From Olsenella uli (GTDB taxonomy: Bacteria; Actinomycetota; Coriobacteriia; Coriobacteriales; Atopobiaceae), in the NCBI RefSeq assembly GCF_016900775.1, contig NZ_JACJKN010000001.1, positions 248,001-312,000 on the forward strand: a stretch of 64,000 nt of DNA. Direction: 5' to 3'. The notes beneath the pieces were generated by a model that was not told the DNA's origin, ran no database searches, and was given only the letters and a program-made list of their open reading frames with translations. Shown here piece by piece: positions 35,981 to 43,971 of this stretch. The position numbers were made by a program, and so were the translations under genes. Within the stretch, counting starts at the first letter, position 1, and each line of letters begins with the position of its first letter.

Positions 35981-36032
35981 CCCGTCCTTCTCGTCATCCC
36001 TTCTCGTCCGCGCAGGATTCCGAAAAAAGTCT

Positions 36033-36060
36033 TTGACATGCCGGGCGAGTTTGGTATAGT
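36033..36060 (+). promoter_or_regulatory. Sigma-70-type promoter of tRNA-Phe
   Basis: TTGACA at 36033-36038 and TATAGT at 36055-36060, spacing 16, preceded by AT-rich AAAAAAG. This is the most consensus-like promoter in the window and lies 16 bases before the tRNA. Confidence 0.85.
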
Positions 36061-36076
36061 AATTCCCGCACCAAAT

Positions 36077-36152
36077 GGCTGGGTAGCTCAGTTGGTAGAG
36101 CAGGGGACTGAAAATCCCCGTGTCAGGGGTTCGACTCCCTTCCCCGCCACCA
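36077..36152 (+). tRNA. tRNA-Phe (anticodon GAA)
   Basis: 76 bases with encoded CCA. The D-arm GCTCAGTTGGTAGAGC, the anticodon loop CTGAAAA (GAA at 36110-36112), and the T-arm GGGTTCGACTC are regular. The acceptor stem GGCTGGG/CCCCGCC has a T-C mismatch at position 4:69, unusual for this tRNA. Reads UUU and UUC codons. Confidence 0.95.
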
Positions 36153-36160
36153 GAACTTTC

Positions 36161-36196
36161 GCAGGTCGGAGGCCATGTGTCTCCGACCTGCTTTGC
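36161..36196 (+). terminator. Terminator after tRNA-Phe
   Basis: GCAGGTCGGAG, nine-base loop, CTCCGACCTGC then TTTGCT. Nine bases after the tRNA end. Confidence 0.85.
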
Positions 36197-36242
36197 TATC
36201 GCGACCTCAGGCCCGCCTGCCTGCCGGAACCGGCGGGGGCAC

Positions 36243-36587
36243 CTAGTAGCGCACCTCGAACTCGGTCTCCTCCGGGACGAGGGGGATGTCCTCCCGCTCC
36301 TCGACCGTGTAGCTGATGGGATAGTGCCGGTACGCCTCGAGCATGCGTGAGAAGAACGCGCCCACATGCGCGGCGGACCCCTGGATCTCCGCCGTGACCG
36401 AGCCGTCGCGCTCGTTTCTCACCCAGCCCGTGAGGGAGAGCTCGCGGGCCACGCCCATCGAGGTCCAGCGGAAGCCCACGCCCTGCACCTGCCCCACGAA
36501 GCGCAGGCGGAGCCTGCGGGCGTCCTGCGGAAGCGGGGCTGCCGGGGCCTTCTCGGTCTGCGCCTGCCTGCGCCTGAAGTTGAACAT
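36243..36587 (-). CDS. acyP: Acylphosphatase
   Basis: 114 residues, about 25 more than usual owing to a basic N-terminal tail. Hydrolyses acyl phosphates. The signature GQVQGVGFRWTSMGVAREL (catalytic Arg in GFR) and GWVRNERDGSVTAEIQG (catalytic Asn) are intact. Convergent with the tRNA; divergent from the tannase-like gene. Start preceded by GCAGGGAGGCGTC. Confidence 0.92.
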   Translation of the reverse strand: MFNFRRRQAQTEKAPAAPLPQDARRLRLRFVGQVQGVGFRWTSMGVARELSLTGWVRNERDGSVTAEIQGSAAHVGAFFSRMLEAYRHYPISYTVEEREDIPLVPEETEFEVRY

Positions 36588-36705
36588 GACGCCTCCCTGC
36601 CGTGGCTGTCCTGAATTGGTGTTCGCCGCGTCGCGCGGCCGTTCTGTCCGGGCCGTTGCTTACAATAGTAGCCGCGAACGAACGCCCGCGCACAAGGGAG
36701 GAACG

Positions 36706-38727
36706 ATGGGCTGTACAAGAAGAGAGTTTCTCGCGCTGGCCTCGGCCTCTGCCGCCGTTGGCCTTGCCGCCTGCACCCCCGAGGCGCAGCCGTCCAAGCC
36801 CGCTGCCCCGGAGGAGCCCGGCGACGAGACCCCGGACGTCGACCTCTCCAAGTTCGAGTCGCTCGCCATCGACTCCTCGAAGTGGCACTACGACGAGGAC
36901 AATGACGTCTATTACCAGCTTGGTCTCACCTACTGCCTCTCTCCGGCGACCGAGACCTACGAGTCGCTGGCCGTCTTCGTCCCCGGCGCGTACTTCACCG
37001 CCGAGAAGAAGGGCGACACCTACGCCTGCACCGTGAACGAGAAGGCCGTCGTGGGCAGCTTCACCCCCGCCACGGCGCCCGTCCTCATGCCCATCAACAC
37101 CGGCACGCTCTCGGCCCAGATGAGCCCCACGGTGTACGGCTATGACGGGCTCGCTCCCTATCTCGAAGCGGGCTGCATCTACGTCTACGCGGGCTTCCGC
37201 GGCCGCTCCGCCGGCTATGACACCGCCTCCGGGTCCGACGAGCTCTTCCCGGGCGGCTCCCCGTGGCCGGTCGTCGACCTCAAGGCGGCAGTCCGCTACC
37301 TGCGCTACAACGCCGGCTCCCTTCCGTGCGACACGAGCCGCATCTTTGTCTTTGGCTTCTCCGCCGGCGGAGGCGTGAGCGCCGTGCTCGGCTCGTCTGG
37401 CGACGCGGCGGAGTTCACGCCCTACCTCGAGTCCATCGGGGCCGTCACGCACGACGCTGAGGGCAAGGCGGTCTCGGATGCCATCGCGGGCAGCGCCTCC
37501 TGGTGCCCGCTCACCTCCTTCGACGTGGCGGACGCCGCCTACGAGTGGGGGACCGGCCAGTACGCGAGCGCAGACACGCGCGCGGAGGGCACCTGGACCC
37601 GCGCGCTCTCCCAGGACCTCGCCGACGCCTATGGCGCGTGGGTGAACGAGATGGACCTGCGCTCCGCCGAGGACGAGCAGCTCACGCTCGACGAGACGGA
37701 GACCGGCGTCTACTCGATGGGCTCCTACGCGAGCGCCCTTCTCGGCACCATCGACGACGCGGCGACGTTCTTCGTCCAGAACACGGCCTTCCCCTACACC
37801 TACACCCCGCAGCGGCTCGAGGAGCCCACGTTCCCCGGCGACCCCAACCTCGTGGCCACGCGCGCCTCCGAGGCGGCCGCGCAGTCCGCCGCGCCGACGC
37901 CGCAGACCGAGGCCCCGGCGGACGGCACGGGCGAGGCCCCGGCGGACGGGAGCGCCGCGACGGACTCCGAGGCGGAGTCCGGGGCCGGGACCGAGGCCGG
38001 AGCAGGGGCGGAGGGGGCGTCCGAGCCCACCGACGCGCCCGCGGCCTCCGCGTCTGCGCTCACGGGCGTGGCGCAGGTCCAGTCGACGATCTACGACTCG
38101 GCGCAGAACTACTTTGCCGCCCTCAACAACGACGGCTGGTGGATCAACTACAACCACCGCTCGCAGAGCGTCTCGGTGGCGAGCCTGCGCGACTTCTCGG
38201 TCAACCTGCGCCCGGCGAGCTCGCCCGCGTGCCCGTTTGACCTGCCCAACCGCAGCTCGCGCACCAACCAGCTCTTTGGCATCGGCGAGGAGTCGACCCT
38301 GCACTTCGACGCCGTGGCCGCGGGGCTCGTCGCGGAGAACGTCGACGCCTACGCCGCCCTCGAGGGCTGGGATCCCGAGTACGAGACCGCCTGGGAGGAG
38401 GACCTCGAGAAGGTCGACATGCTCGAGACGGACATGGCGGCGCGCGTGGCCATGATGAACCCGCTCTTCTGGCTGAGCGGCCACTACGCGGGCTACGGCC
38501 AGGCGTCCGTCGCCCCGCACTGGCGCGTCAACGAGGGCCTCTTCGACACCGACGCGCCGCTCGGGTCCGCCGCCAACATCGTCTTTGCGCTGCGCAAGTA
38601 CGACGGCGTCGCGGACGTCTCCTACACCCCCGTCTGGGGCCAGGGGCACGTCCTCGCCGAGCGGACCGGCTCCGCGACGTCCAACCTCGTCGAGTGGGTC
38701 GTCTCCTGCTGCACGGCGGCGCAGTAA
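36706..38727 (+). CDS. Tat-exported lipoprotein, alpha/beta hydrolase resembling subtype B tannase
   Basis: 673 residues from ATG 36706, after AAGGGAGGAACG. Twin-arginine motif (TRREFLA, residues 4-10) and lipobox LAAC (Cys22) predict export folded and anchoring in the membrane. The early SSKWHYDEDNDVYYQLGLTYC and YESLAVFVPGAY stretches and the nucleophile elbow GFSAGG (Ser219) resemble subtype B tannases, which hydrolyse gallate esters, e.g. gut tannin degradation. A low-complexity Ala/Glu/Thr segment about residues 387-452 breaks the fold, followed by a C-terminal hydrolase part with the likely catalytic His in WGQGHVLAE. The stop overlaps the BrnQ start (TAATG). Esterase specificity is inference. 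Confidence 0.65.
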   Translation: MGCTRREFLALASASAAVGLAACTPEAQPSKPAAPEEPGDETPDVDLSKFESLAIDSSKWHYDEDNDVYYQLGLTYCLSPATETYESLAVFVPGAYFTAEKKGDTYACTVNEKAVVGSFTPATAPVLMPINTGTLSAQMSPTVYGYDGLAPYLEAGCIYVYAGFRGRSAGYDTASGSDELFPGGSPWPVVDLKAAVRYLRYNAGSLPCDTSRIFVFGFSAGGGVSAVLGSSGDAAEFTPYLESIGAVTHDAEGKAVSDAIAGSASWCPLTSFDVADAAYEWGTGQYASADTRAEGTWTRALSQDLADAYGAWVNEMDLRSAEDEQLTLDETETGVYSMGSYASALLGTIDDAATFFVQNTAFPYTYTPQRLEEPTFPGDPNLVATRASEAAAQSAAPTPQTEAPADGTGEAPADGSAATDSEAESGAGTEAGAGAEGASEPTDAPAASASALTGVAQVQSTIYDSAQNYFAALNNDGWWINYNHRSQSVSVASLRDFSVNLRPASSPACPFDLPNRSSRTNQLFGIGEESTLHFDAVAAGLVAENVDAYAALEGWDPEYETAWEEDLEKVDMLETDMAARVAMMNPLFWLSGHYAGYGQASVAPHWRVNEGLFDTDAPLGSAANIVFALRKYDGVADVSYTPVWGQGHVLAERTGSATSNLVEWVVSCCTAAQ

Positions 38728-40121
38728 TGGCGCAGGGCTCGCAGGGGGCATCCCTGTCCGGCGGCGCGGAGGGCAAGAAGAACGAGGGGGCCGCGCGCCC
38801 CGCCCGCTCGCTCTCCCCGCGCCAGACCCTGTTCGTGGGCGTCACGCTCTTCTCGATGTTCTTCGGCGCCGGCAACCTCATCCTGCCGCCGCTGCTCGGC
38901 GTCCAGGCGGGAGCCGAGAGCCTCCCGGCGATCCTCGGCTTCTTCGTCACGGGCGTGGGCCTGCCGGTGCTCGGCATCGTCGTCGTCGCGCTCTCCGGGA
39001 CCCTGCGCGACCTCGCGACGAGGGTCCACCCGGTCTTCGCGCGGGTCTTCGTGGCCCTGGTGTACCTCGCCATCGGGCCCTGCCTCGCCATCCCGCGCAC
39101 GGCGTCGACGGCCTTCGAGATGCTCGCCCCGCTGCTCCCCGCCGGCGTTTCGCTCGAGCTCGCCCGCCTGGCGTTCTCGGTGGCGTTCTTCGCCGTCGCC
39201 TTCGTCCTCGCGCTGCACCCCGGGCGCCTGACGCGCCTGCTCGGACGCATCACCGGGCCCGCGCTGATCGCGCTCATCGTCGTGGTGGTGGTCTCGGCGC
39301 TGGCCTCGCTGCCCGGGATGGCCCCCGCCCCCGCGCCCGTCGCCCCCTATGACGGTGCTCCGGCCGTGGCGGGCTTCCTCACGGGGTACCAGACGATGGA
39401 CCTTCTCGCCTCGCTCACCTTCGGGCTGGTGATCGCGACGAACGTCCGCGCCCTCGGCCTCACCGCGCCCCGCGACGTCACGCGGGCGGTGTGCGGCGCC
39501 GGCGTGGTCGCGGGCGCCCTCATGATGGCGGTCTACGGCGGCCTCTGCGTGGTGGGCTATGCGCTCTCCGCGGAGCTCCCCTCGGCCACGAACGGCGCGG
39601 TCGTGATCACCGCCTCCGCCACGGCGCGCTTTGGCCTCGCGGGGACGGTCATCGTGGCGGCCATCTTCCTGCTCGCCTGCCTGAACGTCTGCATCGGCCT
39701 CATCAGCTGCTGCGGCTCGTACTTCGCCGAGGAGATCCCCTGCGTCTCGTATCGCGCGTGCGCGCTCGCCTTCGCGGCGTTCTCGTGCGTGGTCTCCAAC
39801 CTCGGGCTCGATGCCATCATCTCCTTCTCCGCAACGCTTCTCGGCGCGCTCTACCCGCCCGCGATCGTGCTCGTGGCCATGGGGCTGCTCCGCCGTCGCT
39901 TTGACGCGGTGCCGATGTCCTGGCCCTGGACGGTCGGCGTCACCGTGGTGCTGAGCGCGGCCGTGGCGCTGCGAGACGCCCTCGCGCCCCACCTCGCGCT
40001 TCCGCTCGACGCGCTGCCCCTCGCGGACGTCGGGCTGGGGTGGGTGCTTCCCGCCGTCGCCGTCGCCGCGCTCTCGTCCGTGGCCTCCGCCCTGCTCCGC
40101 CGCCGCGCCGCGCGCGCCTGA
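38727..40121 (+). CDS. brnQ: Branched-chain amino acid:cation symporter (BrnQ/LIVCS family)
   Basis: 464 residues from ATG 38727, which overlaps the previous stop. Twelve or so membrane spans. The opening VGVTLFSMFFGAGNLILPPLLG is diagnostic of BrnQ, with IPRTASTAFEM and YQTMDLLASLTFG further on. Imports leucine, isoleucine and valine with Na+ or H+. Translationally coupled to the tannase-like gene, an unexplained pairing. The N-terminal ~30 residues are hydrophilic. Confidence 0.9.
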   Translation: MAQGSQGASLSGGAEGKKNEGAARPARSLSPRQTLFVGVTLFSMFFGAGNLILPPLLGVQAGAESLPAILGFFVTGVGLPVLGIVVVALSGTLRDLATRVHPVFARVFVALVYLAIGPCLAIPRTASTAFEMLAPLLPAGVSLELARLAFSVAFFAVAFVLALHPGRLTRLLGRITGPALIALIVVVVVSALASLPGMAPAPAPVAPYDGAPAVAGFLTGYQTMDLLASLTFGLVIATNVRALGLTAPRDVTRAVCGAGVVAGALMMAVYGGLCVVGYALSAELPSATNGAVVITASATARFGLAGTVIVAAIFLLACLNVCIGLISCCGSYFAEEIPCVSYRACALAFAAFSCVVSNLGLDAIISFSATLLGALYPPAIVLVAMGLLRRRFDAVPMSWPWTVGVTVVLSAAVALRDALAPHLALPLDALPLADVGLGWVLPAVAVAALSSVASALLRRRAARA

Positions 40122-40150
40122 CCCGCCCTCTCGTGAAAGGTTGAACCGCC

Positions 40151-40846
40151 ATGACCCGCTCAAGAAGATGTGCCCCCGTCCTTCTCGCCCTTGTCGCCGC
40201 GCTCGCGGTCTGCGCGCTCGTGCTGCTTCCCGGCTGCTCCTCGGGCGAGCCCGCCGCGGACGCCGCGTCGGATGCCGCCGCGACGCAGGAAGACGCCGCC
40301 GGCCAGGACGCGGCCGCGCCCGAGGTTGACCCGGACGACCCCTACGCGACGGGCGTCCACCACGCCACGATCGAGGTTGAGGGCTACGGCACCATCGAGG
40401 TGGCCCTCAACGCCAACGTGGCCCCCATCACGGTCTCCAACTTCTGCCACCTGGTGGAGCAGGGATTCTACGACGGCCTCACGTTCCACCGCATCATCGA
40501 GGGCTTCATGATCCAGGGGGGCGATCCCTCGGGCGACGGCACGGGCGGCTCGGACGAGACCATCAAGGGCGAGTTCTCGGCCAACGGGGTGGAGAACAAC
40601 ATCCCGCACGTCCGCGGCACGATCTCCATGGCGCGCTCGTCCGACTATGACTCCGCGAGCTCCCAGTTCTTCATCATGCAGGAGACCTCTGACTCCCTTG
40701 ACGGGCAGTATGCCGCCTTCGGCAACGTGACCTCGGGCATGGAGGTCGTCGACGCCATCTGCGAGAACACGCCCGTGGAGGACTCCAACGGGACCGTCGC
40801 CCCGGAGAACCAGCCCAGGATCGCCAAGATCACGCTGGTGGACTAG
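40151..40846 (+). CDS. Lipoprotein peptidyl-prolyl cis-trans isomerase (cyclophilin)
   Basis: 231 residues. Signal peptide with lipobox LPGC (Cys29) and an Ala/Asp-rich linker, then a cyclophilin domain from about residue 70: ITVSNFCHLVEQGFYDGLTFHRIIEGFMIQGGDPSGDGTGG, and later SQFFIMQ (usually SQFFI). Catalyses proline isomerisation of extracytoplasmic proteins. A hairpin follows 48 bases after the stop. Confidence 0.93.
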   Translation: MTRSRRCAPVLLALVAALAVCALVLLPGCSSGEPAADAASDAAATQEDAAGQDAAAPEVDPDDPYATGVHHATIEVEGYGTIEVALNANVAPITVSNFCHLVEQGFYDGLTFHRIIEGFMIQGGDPSGDGTGGSDETIKGEFSANGVENNIPHVRGTISMARSSDYDSASSQFFIMQETSDSLDGQYAAFGNVTSGMEVVDAICENTPVEDSNGTVAPENQPRIAKITLVD

Positions 40847-40894
40847 GGGCGGGGACGCCCGGCCGGCGCGGGCCCGCTTCCGCTCCGGGAGCGT

Positions 40895-40962
40895 GAGGGT
40901 GACAGCTTTTGGACGGACGACGCCCCAAAAGGCGCCGCGTTCGGCCAGAACCTGTCACCCTC
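40895..40962. repeat. Inverted repeat GAGGGTGACAG ... CTGTCACCCTC
   Basis: Perfect 11-bp outer arms (40895-40905, 40952-40962) with a second inner stem CTTTTGG/CCAAAAG and a 20-base spacer. It sits 48 bases after the cyclophilin stop and may terminate it. The rest of the 283-base gap to CarD is AT-rich and contains the CarD promoter (TATACT at 41098-41103 as -10). Confidence 0.8.
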
Positions 40963-41129
40963 TCTGCTGTTCTTGGGTGCCCGGGAGAACGGTTACCCTC
41001 CGGTAAGCGGAGAGTAAAAACCTAACTAATCTACTGATGAATATGCGGTAATGCAATAGTGTTTCCGCAAACGGTATAAAAAAGCATCTTTTCGTGCTAT
41101 ACTTCCAAGAACACGAAAGGAGCATGCAT

Positions 41130-41630
41130 ATGTATGCCGTTGGAGACTACATCGTTCATCCCGGTCAGGGCGTCTGTCAGGTGAAGGATGTGACGGAGAG
41201 TCCCAATGCGCTCTACCAGCTGCTGCCCGTCGGCCAGCGGCATCCCGTGCACATCAGCTTTCCCGTGGCGAGCGAGGATCGCCTTCGTCCCGTGCTCACG
41301 CGCGACGAGGCGGAGCAGATCATCGACGACTATCCCCGCATGCAGCTCGACGAGTTTGCCGCGCGCAGCATATCGCTCGAGGAGGAGCACTTCAGAAACG
41401 AGATTCGCAACGGCTCGTGCCGCGACTCGGTGCGGATCGTGAAGACCTTCCGCGCGCGCATCGAGGACCTCTCGCAGCGCAACAAGAAGCCCCCCGTGGC
41501 CTACGAGCGCATCCTCAAGCAGGCGGAGGAGCGCTCCCGGCTGGAGATGTCCGTCGCGCTCGGCTGCGCGCCGGAGGACGTGGCGGCCCTCTTCGAGCAC
41601 GGGCGAGGGGACGTCGCCGCGCAGAACTAG
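41130..41630 (+). CDS. CarD-family transcriptional regulator
   Basis: 166 residues from ATG 41130; the ATG at 41124 is too close to the AAAGGAG ribosome site. The opening YAVGDYIVHPGQGVCQVKDV is the CarD/TRCF RNA-polymerase-interacting domain (residues about 3-60), followed by a helical C-terminal domain (about 80-150) that contacts promoter DNA. CarD binds the beta subunit and stabilises open complexes, typically at rRNA promoters in actinobacteria. Monocistronic with its own promoter, which suits a global regulator. Slightly shorter C-terminus than mycobacterial CarD. Confidence 0.9.
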   Translation: MYAVGDYIVHPGQGVCQVKDVTESPNALYQLLPVGQRHPVHISFPVASEDRLRPVLTRDEAEQIIDDYPRMQLDEFAARSISLEEEHFRNEIRNGSCRDSVRIVKTFRARIEDLSQRNKKPPVAYERILKQAEERSRLEMSVALGCAPEDVAALFEHGRGDVAAQN

Positions 41631-41778
41631 GGCGCGGCGCGCCGGCGACGGGCCCGTCCTTCTCGCCCGGCGCCGACTCGGAGCGTTTCCGTTTGCGGTC
41701 AACCTCATGTGGGTGCTGTGAGGCTTCGCAGCTCCCCTCTACAATGGGATGACTCAACGACGTCTCCGAGGAGGACAC

Positions 41779-42081
41779 ATGACGACCGACAGCACCGCGG
41801 CCGACCAGACCGTCGGCGGGCGCGCCATCATCACCGTGCTCGGCAGCGACCGGCCGGGCATCGTCGCGGCCGTGGCGGGGGCGCTCTCCGAGCGCAGCGC
41901 CAACATCCTGGACATCTCGCAGACGATCCTGCAGGGGACGTTCACGATGACGATGCTCGTGGACCTTGCGGGCGCCGAGTTCTCCGAGCTCAAGTCGACC
42001 CTCGACGCCCTGGCCGAGCGCCTCGGCGTCCAGATCAACCTCCAGCGCGAGGAGGTCTTCAAGTTCATGTACCGCCTGTAA
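41779..42081 (+). CDS. ACT-domain protein (UPF0237 family)
   Basis: 100 residues from ATG 41779, after CCGAGGAGGACAC. A single ACT domain: IITVLGSDRPGIVAAVAGALSE, ANILDISQTIL, FTMTMLVDLA, and the conclusion REEVFKFMYRL, exactly the UPF0237 layout. The family is thought to sense amino acids as a small regulator; no enzyme is fused. Followed 59 bases later by citrate synthase in the same direction. Confidence 0.9.
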   Translation: MTTDSTAADQTVGGRAIITVLGSDRPGIVAAVAGALSERSANILDISQTILQGTFTMTMLVDLAGAEFSELKSTLDALAERLGVQINLQREEVFKFMYRL

Positions 42082-42140
42082 CGGCAGCTGAGCCAGGGGA
42101 GACCCCCGTGGCCCCGGCTCGCGGATAGAGAGGTCTTCCC

Positions 42141-43595
42141 ATGATTCGCATTCCCAAGGGGGCCGGCTGGCCCATCCTCACCCCGCGCGAGACGTCCGCC
42201 TTCGAGCACGTGGCGGACGTCTATCCCATGCCGTCCGCGGGCGTGGCCCTCACGCGCGACTCCGAGCGACTCTATCACGGCTACGAGTCCGTGGACGTGG
42301 TGCCGGCCGAGCTCTACGAGAAGTACGACGTCAAGCGCGGCCTGCGCAACGCCGACGGCTCGGGCGTGCTCGTGGGCCTCACGACGATCTCCAACGTGCA
42401 CGGCTACAACCGGACTGACCACGGCATCGAGCCCGATGACGGCGACCTGATCTATCGCGGCTACAGTGTGGGCGACCTCGTCGAGGCCGCTCAGCGCGAG
42501 GACCGCTTTGGCTACGAGGAGGTCGCGTACCTGCTGATCACGGGGTCGCTGCCCACCCGCGCCGAGCTCGACGACTTCCGCGCGCGCATCGACTCGCGCA
42601 AGCAGCTGCCCGAGGGCTACCTGCACCTCTTCCCGCGCGCCACGTACAGCCACAACATCATGAACGTCCTGCAGCGCGCGACGCTTCTGCTCTATGCCTT
42701 CGACCCCAACCCGGACGACACCTCGCCCACGCACGAGATCGACGTCGCGCTGTCGCTCCTCGGCCGCTGGCCGCGCACCGCGGCCGTCGCGCACGCCGCC
42801 CACGTGGCCGAGCAGAACGACGAGCGCCTCATGGTGCCGCCCGTGCGCGAGGGCTACTCGATGGCGGAGACGGTGCTCGACGTTCTGCGCAGCGACGAGG
42901 GCTTCTCCCACGAGGAGGCGATGCTCCTCGACGTCATGCTGATCCTCCACGCCGAGCACGGCGGCGGCAACAACTCCACGTTCACCACGCGCGTGCTCTC
43001 GTCCTCCGGGACCGACGCCTACTCGGCCTACGCGGCGGCCATCGGCTCGCTCAAGGGCCCCAAGCACGGCGGCGCCAACTACAAGGCCGGGGACATGATC
43101 GACGACGTTGCCGCCCACGTGCACGATTGGTCCAACGAGGACGAGGTGGCGGACTACCTCGCCAAGATCCTGCACAAGGAGGCCTTCGACGGCGCCGGGT
43201 TGCTCTACGGCCTGGGGCACGCGGTCTACACCAAGACCGACCCGCGCGCGGAGATCATCCGCGGCTACGCGCGCCGGCTCGCCGAGGAGAAGGGCCAGGT
43301 GGAGAAGCTCGACCTCATCGCCAGCATCGAGCGCCTGGGTCCCCAGGTCATGCGCGACGTCCGCGGCATCACCAAGCCCATCTCCACCAACATCGACATG
43401 TATACGGGCTTCGTCTACTCGATGCTCGGCATCCCGCAGGACCTCTTCACGCCCATCTTCGCGATGGCGCGCCTCGCCGGGTGGGCCGCGCACCGCATGG
43501 AGGAGCTCTACGGCGCTGGGCGCATCATCCGCCCGGCCTACAACTCGGTGATGCCCAACTCGGGCGAGTACGTGCCGCTCGACGAGCGCGCGTAG
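42141..43595 (+). CDS. Citrate synthase
   Basis: 484 residues. Condenses acetyl-CoA with oxaloacetate. Landmarks: LIYRGYSVGDLV, YSHNIMNVL, LHAEHGGGNNSTF with the catalytic-His region, GSLKGPKHGGAN, and the signature GLGHAVYTKTDPRAEI containing the active His and Asp/Arg. Longer N-terminal arm (~100 residues) than type I enzymes. In an anaerobe with no aconitase or isocitrate dehydrogenase visible here, it probably serves glutamate biosynthesis; a methylcitrate or homocitrate-like activity is less likely. Confidence 0.93.
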   Translation: MIRIPKGAGWPILTPRETSAFEHVADVYPMPSAGVALTRDSERLYHGYESVDVVPAELYEKYDVKRGLRNADGSGVLVGLTTISNVHGYNRTDHGIEPDDGDLIYRGYSVGDLVEAAQREDRFGYEEVAYLLITGSLPTRAELDDFRARIDSRKQLPEGYLHLFPRATYSHNIMNVLQRATLLLYAFDPNPDDTSPTHEIDVALSLLGRWPRTAAVAHAAHVAEQNDERLMVPPVREGYSMAETVLDVLRSDEGFSHEEAMLLDVMLILHAEHGGGNNSTFTTRVLSSSGTDAYSAYAAAIGSLKGPKHGGANYKAGDMIDDVAAHVHDWSNEDEVADYLAKILHKEAFDGAGLLYGLGHAVYTKTDPRAEIIRGYARRLAEEKGQVEKLDLIASIERLGPQVMRDVRGITKPISTNIDMYTGFVYSMLGIPQDLFTPIFAMARLAGWAAHRMEELYGAGRIIRPAYNSVMPNSGEYVPLDERA

Positions 43596-43641
43596 GGCGC
43601 TGAGAGAGAATCGGGCTCGATGCGCGCTTTTGCCCGACGTG

Positions 43642-43878
43642 CGTTAGAGAATGGCGCTCGTTGCGGGCTCGGGGTGCTTCCTGCTTAGAAGGCCGCGCTC
43701 GTTGCAGGCGAGAAGTGCTTCGCCGCGCGACGGGCGCGGCCTTTCTGCGGCGCATCCGCGACTTCGCGCTGCAACGGCCGCCATTCTCTAACCCGGATGC
43801 GCAGCGCGCCTGCAATGGCCGCCGCTTTCTAACCTGCGGCCACCGCACGCCCGCAACGGCCGCGGTTTCCTAACGCAG
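43642..43878. repeat. Cluster of ~26-bp repeats (GTTAG ... CGTTGC)
   Basis: Two forward copies (43642-43668, 43682-43709) face three inverted copies (43768-43794, 43807-43836, 43850-43878). The unit reads GTTAGAGAATGGCGCTCG followed by TTGCGGGC, with variation. Forward and inverted copies can pair into a large hairpin, with GGCCGCGC/GCGCGGCC in the centre. Fills the 376-base convergent gap between citrate synthase and Kup, which holds no gene. A single copy exists at 25085-25110. Confidence 0.85.
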
Positions 43879-43913
43879 GCCACCCCGCCCGGGGGAGAAG
43901 AAGTCCGCCCGCA

Positions 43914-43949
43914 ACAAAAGCGGCCGCCGCAGCAGGGCTGCGACGGCCG
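43914..43949 (-). terminator. Intrinsic terminator of kup
   Basis: On the minus strand CGGCCGTCGCAGC, CCT loop, GCTGCGGCGGCCG followed by CTTTTGTTGC. Hairpin with one bulged pair plus T-run 22 bases after the kup stop. Confidence 0.88.
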
Positions 43950-43971
43950 CGCGGGCGCTCTGCGGGCGAGC

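Noticed and set aside
36196-38751. Long antisense frame opposite the acylphosphatase/tannase-like region
   Set aside because: Runs across genes of both strands and lacks any recognisable motif.
43597-43971. Small ORFs in the repeat cluster after citrate synthase
   Set aside because: The frames lie in inverted repeats and have no ribosome site.
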